Source of the DNA: a virus
Virus record (IMG/VR): IMGVR_UViG_3300025131_000128
Span: 1-39,474 of that record
Reading direction: 5' to 3' (one strand)
DNA: 39,474 bases
The translations under genes were made by a program, and so were the position numbers. Below are positions 24,185 through 32,859 of this stretch, piece after piece (within the stretch, counting starts at the first letter, position 1; every line of letters begins with the position of its first letter). Below the pieces are notes generated by a model. That model was given only the letters and a program-made list of their open reading frames with translations, ran no database searches and was not told where the DNA came from.

Positions 24185-26087
24185 GGAAACCAGTTAAATA
24201 ACCTTGTAAATCTAAAAAATAAGAATCTAAAATTTCATCAAGTCCTTTAAATATTCCCTGACTACGCATCATTTCACGCATCGCACTGCCAATCTCAATA
24301 CTGGGGATTAGTTGAATGGCGTTAAATACGGTTAGGGGGGCTAAAAGTGATTTAGTAAGGGCGTCAAATTCGGGAGTTGAAAGAAGATTTACAAATAATC
24401 TCTCGCCCAATGTCAAGCTCGATTCAGATTTATTGTTTGCAGCCCACATTAAATTTTCCATAGACCACCACGAATGCATAGTCTCTTTGATAAATGGCAC
24501 CGTAACTGCGCCAAGGGCACCCTTAAGATCCTCTAGATAGGAGCCGTATGAGGCACTAAGTGTTTTTATCACAGCTTGCTGTTGCTCGATGAGGGCAGGG
24601 ATTGACTGCCCTGTCTTTTGGGCCACTGCGAGATTAGCTTCGTTCGTGGTGACGGCATCCTTATATGATTGCAAGACCGATTTGATCGCGCCCTTCTCGC
24701 TGGCTTTGGCATGTTCTAAATCGTCCAACTGCTTCGCAAGCGCGTCCTTGGCGTTTGTAGTGGACTTTTTCCAATAATTCACGCTCGCCTGTGCGTCGGC
24801 GAGCGATTTTGTCAGTCCTTTAAGCTTCTCTATCGCTTGTGCCTGATAATATTGGGCGTCCACGACTTTCTTTGTTTCTTCTGCATTCAGCGCTCGCCCG
24901 AAAAGGTCATTGGCAGCATATTCTTTATCAACAGTTGCCACTTGAATTGTTTTGAAACCGGCTCCCTTGGAATCTTCATAATACAGCAGTTTATAAAAAT
25001 CTCTGGCGAAGCCTTCTGGGGTGGTTTGAGATTTGAGTTTAAAATTCGTCGCCTGTGTCAGTGCGCCGAGGTTGCTCGGCAGTGATGGCTGCTGTACTGT
25101 TGCTCGCATAGAAAGAGTGCCTTTCACAAAAATATAATCTAAAACTCGACTAAGATCAAATGAACCACCTTGAGCATCACCCTGACCCTTCAGAAAAGAA
25201 GTATAAACATCAAAAAGATGAAGTTTGTATTGGCTCTCCAAGTCTTGAGGGGAGCTAAACAACGTCTTACCATCGATATAATCCAAATTGGTGTTTTCCG
25301 AAATGGTGTCGGCGATGTTGCTCTTTTTAGCGTAGATGTAATCTCCAAAGTCTTGTGCTCCGGTGCCGGTTAGACCCTCCACTAAAAACGCAACACCATT
25401 TAAATATGTGTTAAGCACAGTCACATCATATTCCCCCACTAGCTCTTCTAAGCACTCAATAATATCCTTTTTGGACTTTAAAGTAAGGCTCACATACGGC
25501 TCTATCACGATAGCAGCACCAATTTTCTTCGTTTCAGAAGTCCACTTATTTGTAGTAACTCGGCGTACTGGTCCCAATTCTGCTTTGCTTTTGGTAAATT
25601 TCCCTTTTATAAAACTTAAAGCATCCCCCCTTTCAACTATCAAATATTTTTTCATCATCTCATTCAGAAAATTCTTTTGCGGCTCTCCAGACATCGCGGA
25701 TGTTGGCTGGAGGATGTTCCCGGCATCATCATATTGTGGCGAGAAGACCTTTCCGGCAGCGTGAACAGCTTGAGATACAAGTCGTTTAAGCGCAACTCCG
25801 CATAGCAAACTCACCTCAGTCTGCGTCAAAGATTCCAAATCTAAATCGCGAAATTGTTCTTCTAGAAGTGGCACCATCATATCACCATAATAATCCCTAT
25901 CAACGAGAATCGTTCGAACATATTGAAAAAGCAAATCCACTACTAACTCATCCTTAAAGTCCAAAAGTTTATATTCACTCGACCACAAAATAGGTAAAAT
26001 TGAAAAAATAATTTCTAAGACCATATTTGTAACTCTCAAATCGGCTCCATAACTTAGAAGTGCGGTCGCTAATGTTTTACTACTCAT
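24147..26087 (-). CDS. Baseplate-region coiled-coil protein of unknown function
   Basis: 646 residues. The N-terminal part is helical with a hydrophobic segment near residues 20-40 (NMVLEIIFSILPILW). Residues about 399-526 have strong coiled-coil character, with Lys/Ala/Gln/Glu heptads (for example AIEKLKGLTKSLADAQASV). The C-terminus ends in a compact GFPFEGCGDWSGIV motif that is duplicated in the next mini-ORF. I recognise no named family. Position between the giant SH3-bearing protein and gp25 suggests a hub-wedge connector or an assembly chaperone. It overlaps the upstream gene by 4 nt (ATGA). A gp53-like or tail-completion role is possible but unsupported by sequence. Confidence 0.7.
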   Translation of the reverse strand: MSSKTLATALLSYGADLRVTNMVLEIIFSILPILWSSEYKLLDFKDELVVDLLFQYVRTILVDRDYYGDMMVPLLEEQFRDLDLESLTQTEVSLLCGVALKRLVSQAVHAAGKVFSPQYDDAGNILQPTSAMSGEPQKNFLNEMMKKYLIVERGDALSFIKGKFTKSKAELGPVRRVTTNKWTSETKKIGAAIVIEPYVSLTLKSKKDIIECLEELVGEYDVTVLNTYLNGVAFLVEGLTGTGAQDFGDYIYAKKSNIADTISENTNLDYIDGKTLFSSPQDLESQYKLHLFDVYTSFLKGQGDAQGGSFDLSRVLDYIFVKGTLSMRATVQQPSLPSNLGALTQATNFKLKSQTTPEGFARDFYKLLYYEDSKGAGFKTIQVATVDKEYAANDLFGRALNAEETKKVVDAQYYQAQAIEKLKGLTKSLADAQASVNYWKKSTTNAKDALAKQLDDLEHAKASEKGAIKSVLQSYKDAVTTNEANLAVAQKTGQSIPALIEQQQAVIKTLSASYGSYLEDLKGALGAVTVPFIKETMHSWWSMENLMWAANNKSESSLTLGERLFVNLLSTPEFDALTKSLLAPLTVFNAIQLIPSIEIGSAMREMMRSQGIFKGLDEILDSYFLDLQGYLTGFPFEGCGDWSGIV

Positions 26088-29000
26088 TGTGTCACCTTCT
26101 TAATTGCCTTTAGGATTTTTTTCTGAGACGACTCGTCCAAGCTGATATTCGTAAGCCAGCGACCATTGGGAATAAGCTGATTTATTTCCCTTTCAGCCTC
26201 ATAATAAACCTTGTCGCTGGAAACGGAAATCTTTGTCCTCAAAGTAGCCGGATCATAAACTTTGCCTTCTTTGGCTGCTCTTACCATCTTTTTCATCCCG
26301 CCACTAAATTTATTCATTACCTTGTCTATGTCATCACCAATAGTGCCGGGGTACATAACCTGCGTCATAATATTGTTTGCGCCATTGGCTACCTTGAAAA
26401 ACTTTGCAACTGGTGGTGGAAAAAAGCCTTTGAGCGACTTCCCCAACTCGCGAAAAGCCGCTTTGTGTTCTTCTTTGAAGTCCTCGGCGTCGTCGGGCAT
26501 TTCAAGGCAGAAATTGCCGGTCTTGGATTTTTTGGCGTCCGGCAAGTGTTCGTCACATGGAATTGAACCCTTTTTCAGCCCAGCACATTTTTTCGCGAGA
26601 CCGGCAGCCACAATGAAAGGTGCAAGAAAAAAGTATGTGACGCTCTCCTTGTTATCTTTATAAGCATCATTTATTTCTTCTTTCATCGCATTAAAATATG
26701 CATCGAATACGGGACTTACAGTGGTTGCCAGAAAAACCGAATTGGAGGCCGGCATAATGTCATACTGGGTCATAGACCTTTCAACCAAAGAGAAAAATAT
26801 TTTACGTTGAGGCAGTTCTGACTTGTTAATCTTGGCTTCGTTATTAAAAAAAGTATATTTAGACAATAATTTTTCAACAGCACCAGAAGTTTTAACATAA
26901 AACGGTTCGGGCAAAGAAGGAAGGGAACGAGTATAAGTTTTCTGTCCGTCCATAATTTCAACTTCCATCCTATTGTCCGTGCCCATTTTAAAATCCATCA
27001 AAGATTCAAAGTGATCAGATCCGCCAGCGCCTGGAAGTTGGATCCCGTAACGAAACTGAAGACCTTCTGACGATTCTTCAATAATAAATTGATAATCTTC
27101 ATTTAGTTGTTTAACCTTATAAATTGGGTCTGGTACGGTTTCATACCATTTTTTGTTCTTTTTTGCAGTAGCTATCTCGTTTGCATTAGCAAGCGTGCCC
27201 GCAGCATTGGGGTATTCTGCTTCAACAAAAAACTTATATTTAGCGCCGAAGCGGCGAGGGTCTATGCCGGGAATAAGTTTGGCAGCAAGCTCTTCTAACC
27301 ATCCATAAAAATAATTTGGATTATTTGCCTTTTGACTAGCAGCAAACATAGCTTTGTCCATCGGAGTAAGGGGCTCTCCCTTTCCAGCCAGTTCTCCCTC
27401 AACCCATGGCCAAAAGAGCAAGCCGAAGGGCACCGCAAGTAAAGTTATAAAAACAACATCCTGAAGAAATTCCTTTTCGAAAGAATCGCTTGCGACAGGA
27501 TTGACAGCATATCTATCGCTCAAAAGGGGAACCTTAAAATTATAATTTTTTGTATACGGCTTTAAATTTCCATTCTTGTCAATGGCATCGGGATTTTTGT
27601 ACAAAAAGTAATTTGAATACACAATATTAAAAGCCAATGACATATCAGCAGTTAAAATATCTTTTTGAGTTGGATTGCCCCCAAACATATCTCCAGTAAA
27701 CAGATACCTTAATTGATAAAAATCATAATAAGCCTTGATTCTTAATTGTTGTACAATAAATTGGACGCCCATCGAGATGGCAAAGTCTGTAAACCCCGCA
27801 ATGATTGTTGCTGAATTGGTGATGGTATTTATAAGTGCCGTTACTCCTTCCAAGAGTTCACATAGCTTGCTGGCACGTTCTTCTATCTCCGCTTGTGCCG
27901 CCGCAACGGTTGCATTTGCCTCTTCATCGCTAAGACCCTGCTCCTCCTTTAATCTCCCTACGAACGCATCCTTCCATACAGACTGCGGTTCCCCACTCGA
28001 CCTGTTCACCGCGACTAATTCGGGTGGGCAATTTTCATCTGTTAAGACTGCGGACAAACCCATCGCGCTCGCGATGTCAAGACCTATAATAGCCGCAAGA
28101 GGTCCACCGGAAACAGAACCCATCGCCTGTAATACAATAAGCACTTCGTCGTTGGTAAGCTCGACGCCAGATGCCTTTATCAGGTTATTGATGACCAAAG
28201 CCGCCTGATTAAGATACCAAGTATTGGGAGTTCCGTCATATAAATTTTTCAATTGAGGAGTCGTGAATTGTTCCCCTAATGATTCACAAAATTGTTTAAG
28301 TATGGCAGCATTAACAGACCAGCGAGGAATAGCCGGTGCTATCCGTTGAGCAGCCTTGACCAACTCATGATCCGAAAAACCACAAGCCCCGATGGCTCCG
28401 CGCAACGATGAGTTTTGATCGAGATCGGACATTTCACACCCATCAAAATCAAGGGGACAAATGCCCAAAAGACTCAGAATGGCATTAATCAACAGCTTAA
28501 TCAATTCTACAATTAGCTTGTATATTAGTGCTTTTATTACAGATCTTATGCATGTATACCAATCCAAACTAGGCATCACGGGAACTTCGCGACCCAAAAT
28601 AAAATTGTAAACAGGCGCTGTTGGTGTTTTTTGCATTTCATAATCTAAAACTTCGGAAAAGTTTTCAATTACATCTATGGCTTTTAACCCCTTATCATAA
28701 GTGCCACAAACATCAAAATCTGCCAAACACTTAAGATTTTCGGCAGATGCCTGCCCAGAAAGCTTCACTAAATCGCACTTAAAGCGGTCGATGGCTTGGC
28801 AAATGAAAATTGGCCAACTAATTTTATTTGACGCTACATCGTATATGTCGTCAATTGTCTTTACCATTTTTAGAGCCTCTTCCACACAGCCAGTACCGGC
28901 AAAGACTTCTTCAGTAATATTATATTTATTGTGTTTTAACTTATTGACAATTTCTAATTTCTCGGCTCGCGTTAACGGATCGGTGAGGGCGAAAGTAACC

Positions 29001-31897
29001 GGACTATTTCGACGGGCTGCCTTTTCAGACATTTTTTTCTTTTCGGCTTCAGTAAATGGATATGCACCCTTCTTATAATACACCTTAGAAAGATACACCT
29101 TATCAAAAAAGTCTCGGTAAGTCTGAGCGAGGATTAATTTGGGGACATCATGAACTGCAAACAAATAAGAAAAATGAAAAATATTATAATCTTTAAAAGC
29201 TTCGTGAGTTTTCTGCTTAAACATTTTAGTTGTTAAAGCAGCCCAATTAAAATAGAAGGTTTTCCTATCATCCAACACTGTTATATACGAAAATTCTTTC
29301 AAGGCAATTGCGTAATTGGGTTTATAAGTAACCGCCTTGCCATTGAGTTCACCCAGATTATATTCCATAATGTTGCTAAAATCTGTGATATTAACAATTT
29401 TCTTAATGGCAAGGCTAGCGGGATCCGTGTCGTTGACTACTTTTTGTGTAGTGAGAATCTTAGTGTCGATGGTATTACCCATAACATCAAACAACGACTT
29501 TGACCATTCTATCGCCAACTCACTACTAAAAGGAAGCACCCCCTCTTTAAACGCCTTTGTCACCACAGTTGCCATAACCCAAAGAGTATATAACTTGACA
29601 GGATCTCCCGTTTTAAGGGTTAACAAAAATTCAGGAATTGATTTGTCTTCTGGTTTATCTTGTAAGATTTTCTGGAGAGCGGCGAACTCTTTGTCTATGG
29701 TTACTTGCGCCGTCACTTTGGCAAATAAATCCTTATCGACCAACGCCAATCTTCCCGTTGAAAGAACAACTGTTTCTTGTTTTCCCGTAGCTACATTTTG
29801 GTTAACCAACGCAGGAACTTTATAATTTAAACCACCATCTTGAGATACGGGAGAAGCCTCCACATATACTCCCACCATTTTCATATCTTTCCGAAGACCG
29901 TCCGGGTCACTCTTATATACCTCATCTTCAAACACAACGGTTAAAGTTAAATTATCTGTCTCCTTCAGAGCTTCGGATGTAACTACGGCGTCCGCAATGG
30001 TAGCTGCCTTAATCATTGTGGGAAACTGATTAAGAAACCGTTCTTGACTTTGACTTGTAGGAATGGCTTTAGCAGTTGCCTCAGAAGAACCGGCAAGAAT
30101 GCCAATTGTTGCTTTTTCCATCTTACGATCCCACAATTCTATTTCTTTTCCAAAGAATTCGAATTGCTCTTTTAAGTGTGGCATATCCGTTGTTAAATAC
30201 GAATACCCGGAAAAAATGCTTTGAGCTTGGGGTCTGTGCGGTTTGTAATTAGCAAAAAAGCTTTTGCCCATTAAGCCGTGAACAATATCTGCGCCGTATA
30301 TTATGCCATCGGCTGCATCTGTTAAAGCACGAATTCCATCGGAAGTGAACAAAACACGTTGTGTGTCTGTCTTCGGGTCGGCTTCGACATAATTTTCTGG
30401 TGCGGCTTCATTGAGCGGTCTATAATAAGAAATTTGTGATGCCCATTGAACAAATTTGGTCAAATCGAACCGCAAATAATAAGACAGCCAACGAGGTGGT
30501 CCACTGCTTGTGGTGGGCTTTAATTCCCAAGTTAAAAAGTCATTAGGTTTGGGCATTTGAATGACGGCATCGCCTGCACCCTTAAAAGGTATACCCTTTT
30601 TTCCAAGAAGTGTTAGCCACACCCGCTCCAAATATTCCGAAAACACAGAGGATTTGATGCCGAGATATTTTTCGGCTGTGTCTGCTAATAGTTTGCGAAT
30701 CGCCGGAGCCGATGACAGGAAAACCCAGCCAAAACGACTAGCAAACGTTGTAGTCTTATATATCTCAAAAGAATCCCACTCTGCCTGAAGATGAACGCCC
30801 ACGGGGGAGTCGAAATCATAGGCGATCATCTTCGCCATCTCGTCGTCCGCAGGTTTAGGAACCATTTTTTTCCACAACGCTGTACGGAGGGCAGATTCAA
30901 CAATAAAAGAGGGAGCATCGGCAAGGAGGGGGTCGGCGGTGTAGTAGTCCCTGTACTTAACCGAATCGGCACGATTCACAGATAACCATGGTAAAACAAA
31001 TGTCAAAGATTGACGATTCTTATCAAAATAAGCAAAAGTATTAGAAACTGGGTTGCTGGTCGCTTTACTATTCCCCCACAGTGCATTGGTCACATTTAAA
31101 ATCTGAGTGTCGTCTTTAAAATTAAGACCATCCATGCCCGAAAGTTCAGTTATTGCTTTGGCTGTTAAGTTTTCGCCAATTAAAGAAAAGCCCTTACTAA
31201 CGGGAACTTTGTATTCAGCCGGTGGTGAGTTTGGAGGGCTATCTTTTTCTGGTTTAATTTTTGGCTCTCTCAACCATTTGGCGTTGGACCAGCCTATTTT
31301 TCCAGCGAATTGACCTGTGATGACCTTGATTTTCCACCAACTTTTATTAGTTTTAGGCCCCTTAAGCTTTTGAACCAAAACGCCGTCGATGTTCTCTCCG
31401 ACAATGTTGCCCTTTAGTGAGCCTTTTTTGTCTCTCAGCGTTAACCATGGTTCATTATCGGTGTCTAGATATGTGTCAAAAACCTCATGTGTTGCCTCTG
31501 AAGACGACGCACCGGCTGGAACCGTAAAATTATCAACTGGGTCAGGAGGCTTTGTGTTTGGCTCTAGAGCCTCAATCCATATTGGCTTACCACCCCTATA
31601 GCCTTTTTGACCTTTTTTTCCGGGCGATGACGAAACCCAGCCCACTTTACCCTTGTCTGGACCGGTGATAACCTCGACAAACCACCGAGGAAGTTTCCCC
31701 TTGCTACGAGACTTTGCAACAAGCTGTGTGCCGTCTTTGAGCTTTGCGAGAGTTTTGTTTTTTTTAGTCGCCGTGTCGCGAAGCGAAAGCCACGGGAACT
31801 TGTCACCCTTGGTATTAATAACTTTGTGTGTGCCAACTATTTTGAATTGGACGACAATATCAGTTCCGTTAGTATATGCTAGTTTTTTCTTGCTCAT
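26084..31897 (-). CDS. Giant hub-adjacent protein with two N-terminal SH3-like repeats
   Basis: 1937 residues. Residues about 12-105 and 136-215 are two SH3-like repeats that share PWLSLRD/PWLTLRD, then a W-rich strand, ITG and GKVGW/GKIGW. Bacterial SH3 domains of this type bind cell-wall peptides or mediate protein contacts. The rest is unrecognised and mostly helical. Several very hydrophobic stretches occur: about 1112-1150 (VIKALIYKLIVELIKLL), 1256-1282, 1350-1385, 1479-1499 (VVFITLLAVPFGLLFWPW) and 1750-1770. Hydrophobic helices in a large tail protein suggest a tape-measure or ejected membrane-interacting component, but the SH3 repeats are atypical for tape measures. It lies between the spike-like gene and the 646-aa gene with 4-nt overlaps on both sides. 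Location in the hub or tail tube is inference. Confidence 0.68.
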   Translation of the reverse strand: MSKKKLAYTNGTDIVVQFKIVGTHKVINTKGDKFPWLSLRDTATKKNKTLAKLKDGTQLVAKSRSKGKLPRWFVEVITGPDKGKVGWVSSSPGKKGQKGYRGGKPIWIEALEPNTKPPDPVDNFTVPAGASSSEATHEVFDTYLDTDNEPWLTLRDKKGSLKGNIVGENIDGVLVQKLKGPKTNKSWWKIKVITGQFAGKIGWSNAKWLREPKIKPEKDSPPNSPPAEYKVPVSKGFSLIGENLTAKAITELSGMDGLNFKDDTQILNVTNALWGNSKATSNPVSNTFAYFDKNRQSLTFVLPWLSVNRADSVKYRDYYTADPLLADAPSFIVESALRTALWKKMVPKPADDEMAKMIAYDFDSPVGVHLQAEWDSFEIYKTTTFASRFGWVFLSSAPAIRKLLADTAEKYLGIKSSVFSEYLERVWLTLLGKKGIPFKGAGDAVIQMPKPNDFLTWELKPTTSSGPPRWLSYYLRFDLTKFVQWASQISYYRPLNEAAPENYVEADPKTDTQRVLFTSDGIRALTDAADGIIYGADIVHGLMGKSFFANYKPHRPQAQSIFSGYSYLTTDMPHLKEQFEFFGKEIELWDRKMEKATIGILAGSSEATAKAIPTSQSQERFLNQFPTMIKAATIADAVVTSEALKETDNLTLTVVFEDEVYKSDPDGLRKDMKMVGVYVEASPVSQDGGLNYKVPALVNQNVATGKQETVVLSTGRLALVDKDLFAKVTAQVTIDKEFAALQKILQDKPEDKSIPEFLLTLKTGDPVKLYTLWVMATVVTKAFKEGVLPFSSELAIEWSKSLFDVMGNTIDTKILTTQKVVNDTDPASLAIKKIVNITDFSNIMEYNLGELNGKAVTYKPNYAIALKEFSYITVLDDRKTFYFNWAALTTKMFKQKTHEAFKDYNIFHFSYLFAVHDVPKLILAQTYRDFFDKVYLSKVYYKKGAYPFTEAEKKKMSEKAARRNSPVTFALTDPLTRAEKLEIVNKLKHNKYNITEEVFAGTGCVEEALKMVKTIDDIYDVASNKISWPIFICQAIDRFKCDLVKLSGQASAENLKCLADFDVCGTYDKGLKAIDVIENFSEVLDYEMQKTPTAPVYNFILGREVPVMPSLDWYTCIRSVIKALIYKLIVELIKLLINAILSLLGICPLDFDGCEMSDLDQNSSLRGAIGACGFSDHELVKAAQRIAPAIPRWSVNAAILKQFCESLGEQFTTPQLKNLYDGTPNTWYLNQAALVINNLIKASGVELTNDEVLIVLQAMGSVSGGPLAAIIGLDIASAMGLSAVLTDENCPPELVAVNRSSGEPQSVWKDAFVGRLKEEQGLSDEEANATVAAAQAEIEERASKLCELLEGVTALINTITNSATIIAGFTDFAISMGVQFIVQQLRIKAYYDFYQLRYLFTGDMFGGNPTQKDILTADMSLAFNIVYSNYFLYKNPDAIDKNGNLKPYTKNYNFKVPLLSDRYAVNPVASDSFEKEFLQDVVFITLLAVPFGLLFWPWVEGELAGKGEPLTPMDKAMFAASQKANNPNYFYGWLEELAAKLIPGIDPRRFGAKYKFFVEAEYPNAAGTLANANEIATAKKNKKWYETVPDPIYKVKQLNEDYQFIIEESSEGLQFRYGIQLPGAGGSDHFESLMDFKMGTDNRMEVEIMDGQKTYTRSLPSLPEPFYVKTSGAVEKLLSKYTFFNNEAKINKSELPQRKIFFSLVERSMTQYDIMPASNSVFLATTVSPVFDAYFNAMKEEINDAYKDNKESVTYFFLAPFIVAAGLAKKCAGLKKGSIPCDEHLPDAKKSKTGNFCLEMPDDAEDFKEEHKAAFRELGKSLKGFFPPPVAKFFKVANGANNIMTQVMYPGTIGDDIDKVMNKFSGGMKKMVRAAKEGKVYDPATLRTKISVSSDKVYYEAEREINQLIPNGRWLTNISLDESSQKKILKAIKKVTQ

Positions 31898-32847
31898 GTT
31901 GTATTATTAAATTTGCTACATATATAGCTTTTAGCGCCCGGTTTGAGATAATTAGCCTCTAGGCTAACATGGTTATATTGTTTTAATCCTGTTTCGACTG
32001 AACTCATCATTGCGTCAATTGAGGTGCTTACACACATGGCTATGGCAAACGGATTAACATTTGGACTTGTTGGTCCCGCGCCGCCGAGATGTATGTGGGT
32101 GGAAAACGCCGAGACAATTTGTCCGAGAGCCTTATTGTGCATAGCGACGTGACTATCCAGATCTGAGATTGATTTTTGTAAAGCCATCAAACATCTTACC
32201 AAGTTCTTTCCCTTCACAAGCGGTTGTAAATCACTATTGGGAGTAGTGTTGATCAAACCCCCAATTAAATCGATTCCGTAGTTCGCAGTGGTTCTTTGGT
32301 TTTTAGAATTTAATTTATCGACCATTGTGATTATTTTAATGCCCTCGCGAGACATTAATCTTAAATTATCTGCCTTTATCGCAATAGCCGATTTATCTTT
32401 TACAGAACCATTAAAAGCAAGATTATTTGAAAATCCCTTGTTTTGATACCACGGCGTTAAATTAAAATTATCATCAACATCGGTGCGCTCACTAATATAA
32501 ATGCGGGCGGCGTCGAGCTTAGTAGAAGAATGAACTTGGGCATTAGGATATTCCGTTGCGATCAAAGAACCAACTGTTCCCAATCGACCCGTCACTAAAT
32601 CGATTGTTGCACAGTCTGTCTGCATACTTTTTCCGCTACGATAACCGGCAGGGCGATCTTTTCCCATAACGACATAAGCATTTCCAAGATGCAACATCTT
32701 TTCTTTGAAAGTTTTTGCAAATGTGGGGATCTTCTCACCCTCAAGCGGTCCCCCTCCCTCTAAGTCATCTATAAGCACCAAAGAGGGTTGCTCTACGACA
32801 TATTCCTTTTTTACATCATCAGGTAAATTTAATGCATCTCTCCCCAT
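31894..32847 (-). CDS. Baseplate spike-like protein with HxH motif
   Basis: 317 residues. The core has a repetitive strand pattern, KSAIAIKADNLRLMSREGIK at about 152-171, as in gp5/VgrG-type beta-helical spikes. Residues 251-253 are HIH within STHIHLGGAGPTSP. This is the HxH-plus-GPTSP context seen near the tip of many phage central spikes, where histidines hold an iron or zinc ion. After it come about 64 residues of mainly helical sequence, so the motif is not at the very end. A strong AAGGAG lies 5 nt before the ATG. The gene lies just after the amidase-bearing hub protein, as expected for a hub/spike pair. I cannot exclude a different baseplate role; no T4 gp5 lysozyme domain is present here. 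Confidence 0.65.
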   Translation of the reverse strand: MGRDALNLPDDVKKEYVVEQPSLVLIDDLEGGGPLEGEKIPTFAKTFKEKMLHLGNAYVVMGKDRPAGYRSGKSMQTDCATIDLVTGRLGTVGSLIATEYPNAQVHSSTKLDAARIYISERTDVDDNFNLTPWYQNKGFSNNLAFNGSVKDKSAIAIKADNLRLMSREGIKIITMVDKLNSKNQRTTANYGIDLIGGLINTTPNSDLQPLVKGKNLVRCLMALQKSISDLDSHVAMHNKALGQIVSAFSTHIHLGGAGPTSPNVNPFAIAMCVSTSIDAMMSSVETGLKQYNHVSLEANYLKPGAKSYICSKFNNTT

Positions 32848-32859
32848 AATAACTCCTTA

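Noticed and set aside
27735-28208. 157-aa plus-strand open frame
   Set aside because: It is antisense to the 1937-aa gene, has no ribosome-binding site or recognisable domain, and its composition mirrors the coding strand.
29337-29825. 162-aa plus-strand open frame
   Set aside because: Also antisense within the 1937-aa gene, with no domain or expression signal; treated as a shadow.
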